Assembly: GCA_963662515.1 (NCBI GenBank)
Contig: OY759675.1
Coordinates: 3,844,001-3,908,000, forward strand
Length of the DNA stretch: 64,000 nt
Direction: 5' to 3'
From: JAFGDI01 sp963662515
GTDB taxonomy: Bacteria; Planctomycetota; Phycisphaerae; Sedimentisphaerales; SM23-30
Below, piece by piece: positions 17,368 to 26,604 of the stretch (positions within the stretch are counted from its first letter, which is position 1; every line of letters starts with the position of its first letter). The position numbers were made by a program, and so were the translations under genes. A model generated the notes under the pieces. It did no database searches, was not told the DNA's origin, and saw nothing but the letters and a program-made list of their open reading frames with translations.

Positions 17368-18519
17368 TTACCAGATATACTCATCAACCCACGCCTTACC
17401 ACTAAACCCATGAAACTGGTAGCCAGTTGACTTAAAACCATAGGTTACGGCATACAACATAACGCCATTCTTATTCCCATCATTGTCATAACCTTCACTC
17501 CAATTTAAACCCCACTGACCAATAGAAGCACCTCCTTCAATATAGCTACCGGATAAATCGCTAACCTTTTGAGCATCTGGGGAAAAAAGGAAGTTAGCTG
17601 AAAATCCTGCACCAAAGTTTGATGCAATACTTGGCCCCCCAGCAGCCCATTTCATCGTTCCATAAGTCCACCCCTCCCACAATCCGGCGTTAGTATCCTT
17701 TCCAATCAAGAAAGCTCCACCAATAGACCCGCCCATTCCACCATATTCAGTTATCGCCGTAAACATTGGCAGATACAACATTGTATATGCCGCTATATCA
17801 GCTAATGGTTTTAGAATGACGGATAAGCCTTTTTGCATAAAGCTTCCGACACCAAAACTATTAAAGGAAAGATTACCCGAAAAATCAAGACCTAACCCAA
17901 TAGCAAATTTACCATCTGGATCAATTAGATTCACTGAGTTATTCAGGCAGTACAAATACCTGTGCAGCGATAGCAGGTCTCTGAATTTTCCCCTTACCTG
18001 GTCCCGGCTGATAAACCGCATTAGTTCAGGGTCGTACCAGCGGGCATTGCAGTTGTACATGCCTGCGGCTGGTTCCCATTTATAACCGGCAAAGCGGTGA
18101 TAACTGGAATAATTACAACCTGCAGCAATATCCTCCAGCGTGGTTTTGCCATAAGGGTCATAATCGAAGCGGTTGATAATGGCAATATTAGTATCAATCA
18201 CCTGCCTGATACTGCCCAGCCTGTCATGAATATTGTAATACAACTCACCAGTCGCCCCCGGCAAGTCTCGCCCGTCCGGCGTAAGGACTTGAATAGCTAT
18301 ATTCTGGACGTTTATCCAGAAATATCTATCAGCCTGATTAAGCTGGCCTGTTCCATCTTCACTTAGCACCATCAACAGGATGGGATAACTTCCATTAGTA
18401 TCATAGATAAATCGTTTATATTGTCCAGAAGTTTCTCCCGTCAGGCCTGTTAACTGCCAGACTGGCGTTTTATCCGGCCCATAGCGGCATTCTAAGCAAG
18501 CACAGCCTGCACAGAACAC
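17368..18519 (-). CDS. Orphan Rhs fragment with unknown tip
   Basis: 383 aa. The leader CAGCA comes from a degenerate REP hairpin; then core from LECRYGPDKTPVWQLTGL through GSIRQVIDTN and YDPELMRFISRD to LHRYLYCLNNS and DPDGK, then a ~170-aa tip. The tip has hydrophobic and Gly-rich stretches (GGMGGSIGGAFLIG, FGAGFSANFLF) and ends in Tyr/Trp-rich residues; it resembles no nuclease I know. Residues VLTPDGRDLPGATGE are encoded by an inserted GC-rich module that is absent from the homologous core at 19609-21780. The lack of a signal peptide suggests a silent cassette. Confidence 0.6.
   Translation of the reverse strand: MFCAGCACLECRYGPDKTPVWQLTGLTGETSGQYKRFIYDTNGSYPILLMVLSEDGTGQLNQADRYFWINVQNIAIQVLTPDGRDLPGATGELYYNIHDRLGSIRQVIDTNIAIINRFDYDPYGKTTLEDIAAGCNYSSYHRFAGYKWEPAAGMYNCNARWYDPELMRFISRDQVRGKFRDLLSLHRYLYCLNNSVNLIDPDGKFAIGLGLDFSGNLSFNSFGVGSFMQKGLSVILKPLADIAAYTMLYLPMFTAITEYGGMGGSIGGAFLIGKDTNAGLWEGWTYGTMKWAAGGPSIASNFGAGFSANFLFSPDAQKVSDLSGSYIEGGASIGQWGLNWSEGYDNDGNKNGVMLYAVTYGFKSTGYQFHGFSGKAWVDEYIW
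18251..18286 (+). repeat. GC-rich module inserted in rhs core
   Basis: Contains GGCAAGTCTCGCCCGTCCGG followed by CGTAAGG. Read on the minus strand it adds about 12 residues (LTPDGRDLPGAT) to the Rhs core in frame, compared with the module-free paralogue at 20480. Confidence 0.65.
18496..18510 (-). repeat. Degenerate REP hairpin
   Basis: GCAAGC-ACA-GCCTGC, one mismatch from the GCAGGC-ACA-GCCTGC stem at 16768, at the exact 5' joint of an orphan rhs core. The second hairpin is not recognisable. Confidence 0.4.
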
Positions 18520-18533
18520 TACCTCAAATTGAT

Positions 18534-19097
18534 TCAGATAACTATTGTTAGGTTTTGTTCCAGATACTTAACTGCTTCTTTTTTAACTTGATTATTAATA
18601 TAATCTACTGATTCTTGTATATTACATTCTTTACCATCAAATACATATATAGGTTCTTTTGCATCACAAGAACCACTTTTTTCATAAAAATCGATTACAT
18701 CATAGAAATCGTCAAAGCCATAAAACTGTTCGGCTTTGAATTCATTTCCATATCGATTACCTAAACCTATTCTTTCAGCGTGCAAAAATATGCCTGTCAT
18801 GAATTTAACACCTTGTTTAGGCGATATCTCATCGGCTAATATTTTCTCGCACCAATAACAGATGCAGACTTTACCAGCCTTAACAAGTGATAATGGTTTA
18901 ATGTTCAACCCCGAAAGCACTGCATCCATTTTTATACGAATCTCTATTCGATTATTATCTGACGGATTCTCAGCCGCTAATCTACATAATGCGTCACTAA
19001 ATAATCCTTCTTCCAATAGTTTTTCAGACATCTGAATAATATCAACTACATCGAGCAGATCAATTGTATAGAATGCTATCAAATATTTTAGTTTCAT
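18534..19097 (-). CDS. Conserved-looking soluble protein of unknown function
   Basis: 187-aa protein without membrane segments. It has several Cys residues (VCICYWCEK) and an acidic, aromatic stretch (FYGFDDFYDVIDFYEKSG). It follows the Imm26-like gene by 25 bases on the same strand and ends just before the next orphan cassette. By position it may be a second immunity protein, or one left behind when its tip was lost. No family recognised. Confidence 0.5.
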   Translation of the reverse strand: MKLKYLIAFYTIDLLDVVDIIQMSEKLLEEGLFSDALCRLAAENPSDNNRIEIRIKMDAVLSGLNIKPLSLVKAGKVCICYWCEKILADEISPKQGVKFMTGIFLHAERIGLGNRYGNEFKAEQFYGFDDFYDVIDFYEKSGSCDAKEPIYVFDGKECNIQESVDYINNQVKKEAVKYLEQNLTIVI

Positions 19098-19122
19098 ATA
19101 AATGCACTATCCAACTAATCAA

Positions 19123-19590
19123 CTACTTGCCAAACATTTCCGGTGTCCAACATTCTTCCAAGCGTTCAATTAAAAATGCTTTGTTGTATATGCCTCTAAC
19201 AGGAAGTCTTTGTTGTTCATCACTTAGATTTTCAACATACTTGTCAGGCCAAACACTTTCACCATCCCAGAATTTCCACTTTTTGATTGAACCATCTAAG
19301 CTTGAATAACCAAGCACCCTAAATATTGGAAATTGCCTTCTTGTTTCTGGAATATTTGTATTACCAATTAGTCGAAATTCTCTTTCTTTAAGTGCTAGAT
19401 TAAGTGGAAAAAAAGTAATTATTCCAACTTCGCACGACAACATTGTTTCAACGGTAGGCCTTTCTTTAAAATATTTCTTTGTTACCTGGATCAACTCTCC
19501 ATAATCCTTTACCTTATGTGTGTACTGAGCATAATATAATCCAATACGCGTTTCAATTTCAATCATATCACCTATTTTTGCTTTTGACAT
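19123..19590 (-). CDS. Imm26-like immunity protein
   Basis: About 155-aa soluble protein. The N-terminus (AKIGDMIEIETRIGLYYAQY) and later FRVLGYSSLDGSIKKW resemble the Imm26 family of polymorphic-toxin immunity proteins; this assignment is from memory of the pattern. It begins about 18 bases after the stop of the rhs ORF with a GIY-YIG-like tip, so it is the likely antidote to that nuclease. The ATG at 19590 is preferred over a GTG four codons upstream. Confidence 0.6.
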   Translation of the reverse strand: MSKAKIGDMIEIETRIGLYYAQYTHKVKDYGELIQVTKKYFKERPTVETMLSCEVGIITFFPLNLALKEREFRLIGNTNIPETRRQFPIFRVLGYSSLDGSIKKWKFWDGESVWPDKYVENLSDEQQRLPVRGIYNKAFLIERLEECWTPEMFGK

Positions 19591-19608
19591 ATTACAACTC
19601 ACATATTA

Positions 19609-21780
19609 CTAAAAACCAATTATATCCAATATTGTATTTCCACGAGAAACTAGATCGTCATAGTTTTTCGCATTCGGTGATACACCATTTCTTTGATTCA
19701 TAAGATTGTCTAATCCATAGCGTTCTATCAAAGCTTGTTCAACACCACGAGCGTCCTCATATGAAAGATCAGTTAATCCATCTATTTTATCAATCATAAT
19801 CCCCTTATCTCTGAAATGTTCGTATTTTCTCCTATCGAAATTATTTGTCCTACCAACATATTGCACAACTCCATTTGCGTCGAAAGATTGATACACACTG
19901 TGTCCACCACCATTGCTAATGCCCTTCATTAGCTTACTGCCAACAGAAGATAAAGCATCGAATAACTTTCCACCGCATACATCCATACCAACATCAATTG
20001 CAACACTTAACAGGATATTGCTAAGATTAACGCCATTAACCACCATTTTGGCGTAATCCATTGCCGACGAACCGACATCGTAGGCAGTGGAAGCGGTATT
20101 AGCATACATCCCCATGCTTGTTGTTGTGTCGGATAAGCTGAACTTTCCGGTTGGATCAATGCGATTGACCGGAGAATTCATACAATACAGGTACCTCTGT
20201 AATGTCAGCGGGCTGGTATAATGTCCTCTTACCGGGTCACGACTGATAAACCGCATAAGTTCCGGGTCGTACCAGCGGGCGTTGCAGTTGTACATGCCTG
20301 CCGCCGGTTCCCATTTATAACCGGCGAAGCGGTGATAGCTGGAATAATTACAACCTGCGGCTATATCTTCCAGAGTTGTCTTGCCATAAGGGTCATAATC
20401 AAAGCGGTTAACAATCGCATTATTGGTATCAATAACCTGTCTGATACTGCCTAAACGGTCGTGGATATTGTAATACAGATTATTTCCGGTTTCAACTGCA
20501 ACATTCTGACCGTTAACCCAGTAATATTTACTTGTCAAAGCCGAATTTTCATCCAGCACCGCCAGTAATACCGGATACTGGCCATTAGTATCATAGATAA
20601 ATCGCTTATATTGTCCAGAAGTTTCTCCATAAATCCCGGTCAACTGCCATGCCGGGCATTTATCCGGGCCATACCGGCATTCTAACCATTTAGCCGGGCC
20701 TTCTATTGTCCGCAACCGGCCACTATAATCCCAGGTATAATCTGTGGCTCCTTTTTTCTCTATCTGGCCGTTTTCATCCCATTCAATTACAGACGAACCA
20801 ACCGCCGTCATCAAATCGCCATTATAACCATAAGCGGTATTAACCGAACCGACTGTCTTGGTATCAATATTACCAGCCAGATCGAGTAAATAGCTGGTCG
20901 AATCACCGCTATCAACCTGCCAGTCAGTAAGCTCACCCCGCATATTGTACGAATAATCCTGTATTATGGTATCGAGATTATTGCCGGTGTTATAGACATA
21001 TTCAGCACCATGCAGCAACTTTCCCCCACCATCGATATCACCGGACTGCATTGCTGAAAAATGATATACCAGTGAATTAATACTGGTCAGATAATTATTA
21101 CTGTTATACCCATACTGAATCCGGAACTTTTCACCTACTGAGCCGATTGGTATCTGGTCATAATACATAAATTCACGATTACCGTTATCATCATAAAACA
21201 GCTCGGCGAGGGGCTCTGGCAGATCGAAGCTGTTCGGGTCGTTCAGATATGTCAGGGCACTTAGCTGGCCCAGTTGGTTATATTCATAATTCTGATAATA
21301 TATCCGCTCTTCTTCCCGGAATACCTCAACTGAGGTTTTGGCATTCAAGGCCTGATCATAGCCATATTCTATCCTTATGCCATCGGGCATGGTATATGAT
21401 TTCAAATTACCGCTATCAGCATAATATGCAAAACTATAAGTTGGAGCCGGGGTATTAGGGTCAGTATAATCAACGCCTGCTACACCATAAGGATTATCGA
21501 CCCAATTACGCCGGTCATAGATCCGGCATAATAAATCTCCCGTATTATAATAGTACAAACCGCTATTCCAATTTGTCGATAATTCTCTATAGTCATACTC
21601 TATATAACCGCCATCAGGGTATATCTGGCGGGACAGATTGCTATCAGTATCATATTCATAACTGATTTTCTGCTTCTGACTGCCTGACCAGATGGCCTTA
21701 GAAATCAATCTGCCATAACCATCACCAGACACAGTCTGGACTACTCCACTTGCTGGCACGCAGCAAGTGAAAAAAAACAC
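19609..21780 (-). CDS. Orphan Rhs fragment with GIY-YIG-like nuclease tip
   Basis: 723 aa. A REP-encoded leader (FTCCVPASGVVQTVSG) is joined to the Rhs core at DGYGRLISKAIW. Many YD-type repeats follow, then GSIRQVIDTN, YDPELMRFISRDPVRG and LQRYLYCMNSP. The tip starts near IDPTGK. Its last 110 residues contain HSVYQSFDANGVVQYVGRTN, then NFDRRKYEHF and a Glu in VEQALIERYGL, matching a GIY-YIG nuclease with VYQ and YVG in place of GIY and YIG, as in many toxin variants. The Imm26-like gene follows. There is no signal peptide in frame; see the T8 tract finding. Its core lacks the GC-rich module carried by two sister copies. Confidence 0.75.
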   Translation of the reverse strand: MFFFTCCVPASGVVQTVSGDGYGRLISKAIWSGSQKQKISYEYDTDSNLSRQIYPDGGYIEYDYRELSTNWNSGLYYYNTGDLLCRIYDRRNWVDNPYGVAGVDYTDPNTPAPTYSFAYYADSGNLKSYTMPDGIRIEYGYDQALNAKTSVEVFREEERIYYQNYEYNQLGQLSALTYLNDPNSFDLPEPLAELFYDDNGNREFMYYDQIPIGSVGEKFRIQYGYNSNNYLTSINSLVYHFSAMQSGDIDGGGKLLHGAEYVYNTGNNLDTIIQDYSYNMRGELTDWQVDSGDSTSYLLDLAGNIDTKTVGSVNTAYGYNGDLMTAVGSSVIEWDENGQIEKKGATDYTWDYSGRLRTIEGPAKWLECRYGPDKCPAWQLTGIYGETSGQYKRFIYDTNGQYPVLLAVLDENSALTSKYYWVNGQNVAVETGNNLYYNIHDRLGSIRQVIDTNNAIVNRFDYDPYGKTTLEDIAAGCNYSSYHRFAGYKWEPAAGMYNCNARWYDPELMRFISRDPVRGHYTSPLTLQRYLYCMNSPVNRIDPTGKFSLSDTTTSMGMYANTASTAYDVGSSAMDYAKMVVNGVNLSNILLSVAIDVGMDVCGGKLFDALSSVGSKLMKGISNGGGHSVYQSFDANGVVQYVGRTNNFDRRKYEHFRDKGIMIDKIDGLTDLSYEDARGVEQALIERYGLDNLMNQRNGVSPNAKNYDDLVSRGNTILDIIGF
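21725..21769 (-). repeat. REP double hairpin, copy 3
   Basis: CCAGAC-ACA-GTCTGG, A-CTAC, CACTTGCTG-GCACG-CAGCAAGTG, followed (plus strand) by A8. It is the 5' joint of the GIY-YIG-tip cassette. Confidence 0.75.
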
Positions 21781-21818
21781 ATCAATGCTATCAAGATGAC
21801 TATGTGTTATTTCTTTGT

Positions 21819-22391
21819 TTATGAGTTACTTTTCATATCACATTCTCGCTTGCCATAGATTTCATTCAATTTACTTATAAGTGTTGAGTAATTTTCAAAA
21901 CACCCAAGAATGAGTTTGGAAATATAACACCTTTTGGTTCCATGTCTATATACATAACTAAATACGGAAACTGTAACTTTTGATGCAGTATCCAGAGGAA
22001 GAATTTTATCATATATTGTTTTGATTTGAATATAACTTTGATTAATCTCAATATACCATTTACCAGAAATTTTATATATCGCATAAGCAATTAAATAGGA
22101 TATCCAGAATAGTATTGTATTAACCAAAGACAAAATCACATACAAGGACAATGATTCATTTTGAATATTCTCAAAGTACACTGCAAGCTGGTTAACAAAT
22201 AATATCAGAAAACTTATCATTAAAGCAAATATTACACCTCTTTTAGAAAATAGCAGTAAATTCCTACTGATGTAAAATTTGTTAATATCTTCTATTACTG
22301 GTGCGTCTTTCTGTATTTGAATTTGCCAGTATAAACAATATATGTAAAAAGTGAAAAACAAGCAAATTGTTAGCAAGATACTTATAAACAT
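21819..22391 (-). CDS. Membrane immunity-like protein (NYSxL family)
   Basis: 190-aa membrane protein from the ATG at 22391, one base after the TAG of the upstream rhs tip, with GGAAGGAG as ribosome binding site. It has an N-terminal helix (FISILLTICLFFTFYIYCLY), further helices (GVIFALMISFLILFV, ILFWISYLIAYAIY), and a soluble end with GCFENYSTLISKLNEI. The end motif is shared with the other immunity-like proteins here that follow Gly-rich tips. Inferred partner: the tip at 22393. Confidence 0.65.
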   Translation of the reverse strand: MFISILLTICLFFTFYIYCLYWQIQIQKDAPVIEDINKFYISRNLLLFSKRGVIFALMISFLILFVNQLAVYFENIQNESLSLYVILSLVNTILFWISYLIAYAIYKISGKWYIEINQSYIQIKTIYDKILPLDTASKVTVSVFSYVYRHGTKRCYISKLILGCFENYSTLISKLNEIYGKRECDMKSNS

Positions 22392-22392
22392 A

Positions 22393-24600
22393 CTATCGAC
22401 TCCTTCCTGACTGATTAATCGCATCTGTTCGCGATTGTACTGACTTATTCCACCATTCAACAATACCTACAAACATACTTGCAAAATCATCGCCAAGTAG
22501 ATTGCCAAAAATATTAGCTCCAGCATTGATAACAACGCCTGCATTACCACTGCCTGCAAATATTGAAGTAATACCACCAGCTAGAAATCCGACACCAGAA
22601 CCAGCATACCTACCAGCCATTTCATAACCATTATCATTCTCATATTTTGACATTGCGTAACTATTAACAAATGCAGTGCCAGCCGATATTGCTAATGCAA
22701 CCAGTGGATCTTCGGCTATACCTGAAATTGCACCTAAAAAGAACCCTGTTACTGCTGCTTTAAACCCATTACCATCAGATGCGCTGCTGTAATTTGAATA
22801 AGCATTGATAACTCCACCAACAAGACCCCGTATTAATATCGTGGCGGCCTGAGTTAGTTTTCCATTAACATCAACACCATTAGTCGGGTTATTCATGCAA
22901 TACAAATATCTGTGCAGCGTCATCGACTCAGATACATTCCCTCGTATTGGATCACGCCCGGTGAACCGTCTCATCTGTGGGTCATACATTCTGGCCCGCA
23001 GATAATACTGGCCGATCTCAGTATCGTAATATTGGCCGGTGTATTTGAATGGGTTTTCGGCGATAAACTGCCCGGTTCCAGAATCAATTGCCTCATAGCA
23101 TTCTTCCTGATACATTTTGCCGAAACTGTCATACGAATACTCGTTGACGGTCAACATATCTATATCAACAACCGCCCGCACCGAGCCTAAACGGTCGTGA
23201 ACATAATAGAACAACTCGCCGTCTGCTCCTGCTTCTTTTTGAGCAATAACCTGAGCGCCAACATGATAATATAATTTTTCCAAAGAGCTAGGCAAGTCTT
23301 GACCAGACCCGGCCCCGCCGGTATCAGAACAATCAAGCACACATAATACTACCGGCAAATCGGAGTTTATGTCAACTATAAACCGCTGATTTCTGGAAAT
23401 ACCATTCAAAACTGAGTGTTTAACTATCCGGTTACCCATAGGGTCGTACTTAACCGAGATAGTATCGCTGCCTTTACTGGCATATTTGAGCTTATTATCG
23501 TAATTATAGGTTACTGTACTATTCGGACTGCCGGCAAGGCTGGTTATATTGCCATTAGCATCATTGTCCAAACTCCAGATATCGGCTCCGGTAGCTCCGG
23601 TAAGTATATCACCGTTGAAACCGTAGTTTGTACCTAAGATATTACTTGCATCAGAAGAATTTACCTTTTCAGCTCGTATTATATTACCAGCCTTGTCATG
23701 ATAGAGCTTTTCCTCCGTCCATGGCTGACATACCGGGTTTGTCGATGTAATATCTTTTCTCTTACTGTATGTAAGCTGCGAACGCATATCGTAGCTGTAA
23801 TTATTGTCATGATGAATACCGTTAAGCGACTCAAAACAGCTCTTTAATCGACCCAGGCCATCAACCGCCACACCATCGAGCGTATATACCAGTGAATTAA
23901 TACTGGTCAGATAATTATTACTGTTATACCCATACTGAATCCGGAACTTTTCACCTACTGCGCCGATTGGTATCTGGTCATAATACATGAATTCCCGGTT
24001 GCCGTTATCATCATAAAACAGCTCGGCGAGGGGCTCTGGCAGATCGAAGCTGTTCGGGTCGTTCAGATATGTCAGGGCACTTAGCTGGCCCAGTTGGTTA
24101 TATTCATAATTCTGATAATATATCCGCTCTTCTTCCCGGAATACCTCAACAGAGGTTTTGGCATTCAAGGCCTGATCATAGCCATATTCTATCCTTATGC
24201 CATCGGGCATGGTATATGATTTCAAATTACCGCTATCAGCATAATATGCAAAACTATAAGTTGGAGCCGGGGTATTAGGGTCAGTATAATCAACGCCTGC
24301 TACACCATAAGGATTATCGCCCCAATTACGCCGGTCATAGATCTGACATAATAAATCTCCCGTATTATAATAGTACAAATCGCCATTCCAATTTGTCGAT
24401 AATTCTCTATAGTCATACTCTATATAACCGCCATCAGGGTATATCTGGCGGGACAGATTGCTATCAGTATCATATTCATAACTGATTTTCTGCTTCTGAC
24501 TGCCTGACCAGATAGCCTTAGAAATCAATCTGCCATAACCATCACCAGACACAGTCTGGACTACTCCACTTGCTGGCACGCAGCAAGTGAAAAAAAACAC
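22393..24600 (-). CDS. Orphan Rhs fragment, Gly-rich hydrophobic tip
   Basis: 735 aa with the same REP-to-core joint as the GIY-YIG cassette (VQTVSGDGYGRLISK). The core then follows the full-length gene closely through DGVAVDGLGRLKSCF, YYHVGAQVIAQ and YDPQMRRFTGRDPIRG to LHRYLYCMNNP. The ~150-aa tip begins after VNGK with ILIRGLVGGVINAYSNY and continues FFLGAISGIAED, with repeated Gly every few residues, suggesting membrane insertion. An immunity-like gene starts one base after the stop. Start codon and secretion are uncertain. Confidence 0.7.
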   Translation of the reverse strand: MFFFTCCVPASGVVQTVSGDGYGRLISKAIWSGSQKQKISYEYDTDSNLSRQIYPDGGYIEYDYRELSTNWNGDLYYYNTGDLLCQIYDRRNWGDNPYGVAGVDYTDPNTPAPTYSFAYYADSGNLKSYTMPDGIRIEYGYDQALNAKTSVEVFREEERIYYQNYEYNQLGQLSALTYLNDPNSFDLPEPLAELFYDDNGNREFMYYDQIPIGAVGEKFRIQYGYNSNNYLTSINSLVYTLDGVAVDGLGRLKSCFESLNGIHHDNNYSYDMRSQLTYSKRKDITSTNPVCQPWTEEKLYHDKAGNIIRAEKVNSSDASNILGTNYGFNGDILTGATGADIWSLDNDANGNITSLAGSPNSTVTYNYDNKLKYASKGSDTISVKYDPMGNRIVKHSVLNGISRNQRFIVDINSDLPVVLCVLDCSDTGGAGSGQDLPSSLEKLYYHVGAQVIAQKEAGADGELFYYVHDRLGSVRAVVDIDMLTVNEYSYDSFGKMYQEECYEAIDSGTGQFIAENPFKYTGQYYDTEIGQYYLRARMYDPQMRRFTGRDPIRGNVSESMTLHRYLYCMNNPTNGVDVNGKLTQAATILIRGLVGGVINAYSNYSSASDGNGFKAAVTGFFLGAISGIAEDPLVALAISAGTAFVNSYAMSKYENDNGYEMAGRYAGSGVGFLAGGITSIFAGSGNAGVVINAGANIFGNLLGDDFASMFVGIVEWWNKSVQSRTDAINQSGRSR
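24545..24589 (-). repeat. REP double hairpin, copy 4
   Basis: Same sequence as copy 3, followed (plus strand) by A8 and then CACATCAATGCTATCAAGAT, which also flanks copies 2 and 3. Confidence 0.75.
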
Positions 24601-24629
24601 ATCAATGCTATCAAGATGACTCTTGGCAT
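24561..24629 (-). other. 22-codon lipoprotein-signal-like reading frame
   Basis: ATG at 24629 encodes MPRVILIALMCFF then SLAACQQVE and a TAG inside the REP. The hydrophobic core and L-A-A-C lipobox look like a lipoprotein signal peptide. It is one frame away from the rhs core; one extra T in the T8 tract at 24590-24597 would join them. The copy at 14763-14830 is the same except for SLAVC. Confidence 0.4.
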
Positions 24630-24643
24630 ATTTCTAATTTGGA

Positions 24644-25210
24644 TTACACGACAACTGACATCCCAACAAGTTTGTCAAGTTTATAAACGAGGGATGAATA
24701 GTTATTGTAAAATATTAAAAGACTATGCCGAAAAACTACTTTTTCATTAATATTTTTTATTTCATAACCCCACTTAAACTTATCGATCTTAACTTCTCCA
24801 AATTCTAGTTTTATATTTAGCCTTCCTTTTTTAATCAATATTGCATTATTTTCAAATATAATGTTATTACCTACAAGCCTGGAAGTAATATAATCCGCTC
24901 CAAAATATAAAAACAATAGGTTTGCAACATACATTGTAGGCCAAAAGAATGGTATAAATTTATCAGCAGTTATTTGACAAGTACTCTTCGGACTCAATTG
25001 ATAGCAAATAAATATAACAACCCCAAGAATAATTGTTAAACACCTGAAAAAATTAGAGAACATCCACCTATCATCACTAAATACAAATCTATCAACCGAT
25101 TCATCAATAGGTTGTATAGATATATTTCTTTTTTGCATAATATATAAAATATACAAATATAAAAATGGTACAACAGAGAATAAATAATCTTTAAGATCGT
25201 AGATACTCAT
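24644..25210 (-). CDS. Membrane immunity-like protein (NYSxL family), duplicate
   Basis: 188-aa protein with the same sequence as the product of 14863-15429. It starts within the stop of the tip at 25207 (ATGA overlap) and ends in FYNNYSSLVYKLDKL. Identical order and overlap in both copies support a coupled toxin/immunity unit that moved as one piece. Confidence 0.65.
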   Translation of the reverse strand: MSIYDLKDYLFSVVPFLYLYILYIMQKRNISIQPIDESVDRFVFSDDRWMFSNFFRCLTIILGVVIFICYQLSPKSTCQITADKFIPFFWPTMYVANLLFLYFGADYITSRLVGNNIIFENNAILIKKGRLNIKLEFGEVKIDKFKWGYEIKNINEKVVFRHSLLIFYNNYSSLVYKLDKLVGMSVVV

Positions 25211-26568
25211 TCTTTAACACCTTCTTCCTTCCAACTTTCAACTTGTTTGTCAAACACTTCCCCAGAATTATCTACAGTTTCCTCTAACAACCAACTCATA
25301 AATGATCCGGAAATTGAACCGACAGTGTTTACAGCAAAACCTCCCCAACCGCCAACACCACCACCAGAAAATTGTTTTAATGCACCAATAATACCTGTTG
25401 TCATGCCGAACGCTCCACCCAAATCCATACCGAAACGCTGCCTCTCTGAAGCTTTAGTAAAATCTGCAATAAATGAATTATTTAATTTTACGCCTGCTAT
25501 TGATGATAAAATTCCAATATACGCATTCCATTCACCAGCTAATGCAGAAATACTTCCAATTAAAAAACCAACCGCAAATGCTTTACCATATTGACCCATA
25601 GTTGTGTTATCGCCAGAAACTGAAAATGCATTGGCGCCACCATTAATTAATCCACCCACAACACAACGAACTGCCAATGACAGTATTTTGCCACTCAAAT
25701 CAGTGCAGTTCATTGAATCATTTTGGCAATATAGATACCTATGTAAACTTAAAGTATCATTAGCCTTTCCAAATAACGGATCACGCCCGGTGAACCGTCT
25801 CATCTGTGGGTCATACATTCTGGCCCGCAGATAATACTGGCCGATCTCGCCATCGTAATATTGGCCGGTGTATTTGAATGGGTTTTCGGCGATAAACCGC
25901 CCGGTTCCAGAATCAATTGCCTCATAGCATTCTTCCTGATACATTTTGCCGAAACTGTCATACGAATACTCGTTGACAGTCAACATATCTATATCAACAA
26001 CCGCCCGCACCGAGCCTAAACGGTCGTGAACATAATAGAACAACTCGCCGTCTGCTCCTGCTTCTTTTTGAGCAATAACCTGAGCGCCAACATGATAATA
26101 TAATTTTTCCAAAGAGCTAGGCAAGTCTTGACCAGACCCGGCCCCGCCGGTATCAGAACAATCAAGCACACATAATACTACCGGCAAATCGGAGTTTATG
26201 TCAACTATAAACCGCTGATTTCTGGAAATACCATTCAAAACTGAGTGTTTAACTATCCGGTTACCCATAGGGTCGTACTTAACCGAGATAGTATCGCTGC
26301 CCATATTGGCGTACTTGAGCTTATTATCGTAATTATAGGTTACTGTACTATTCGGACTGCCGGTAAGGCTGGTTATATTGCCATTAGCATCATTGTCCAA
26401 ACTCCAGATATCGGCTCCGGTAGCTCCGGTAAGTATATCACCGTTGAAACCGTAGTTTGTACCTAAGATATTACTTGCATCAGAAGAATTTACCTTTTCA
26501 GCTCGTATTATATTACCAGCCTTGTCATGGTAAATATACTCCTCTAACCAGTCTTCAGTACCCAACAA
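25207..26568 (-). CDS. Orphan Rhs fragment, Gly-rich hydrophobic tip, duplicate
   Basis: About 453 aa. Its last ~410 residues are nearly identical to the product of 15426-16787 (same tip from AVRCVVGGLINGGANAF). The first residues after the joint (WLEEYIYHDKAGN then IIRAEKVNSSDASN) match the full-length gene instead. The two copies therefore share tip and immunity gene but differ upstream, as expected from recombination within the core. The joint here (LGTED) is not a clear REP. Confidence 0.7.
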   Translation of the reverse strand: MLGTEDWLEEYIYHDKAGNIIRAEKVNSSDASNILGTNYGFNGDILTGATGADIWSLDNDANGNITSLTGSPNSTVTYNYDNKLKYANMGSDTISVKYDPMGNRIVKHSVLNGISRNQRFIVDINSDLPVVLCVLDCSDTGGAGSGQDLPSSLEKLYYHVGAQVIAQKEAGADGELFYYVHDRLGSVRAVVDIDMLTVNEYSYDSFGKMYQEECYEAIDSGTGRFIAENPFKYTGQYYDGEIGQYYLRARMYDPQMRRFTGRDPLFGKANDTLSLHRYLYCQNDSMNCTDLSGKILSLAVRCVVGGLINGGANAFSVSGDNTTMGQYGKAFAVGFLIGSISALAGEWNAYIGILSSIAGVKLNNSFIADFTKASERQRFGMDLGGAFGMTTGIIGALKQFSGGGVGGWGGFAVNTVGSISGSFMSWLLEETVDNSGEVFDKQVESWKEEGVKE

Positions 26569-26604
26569 GCGGGATTGCTCTATTCACTTGCCAAATAAAG
26601 GAAT

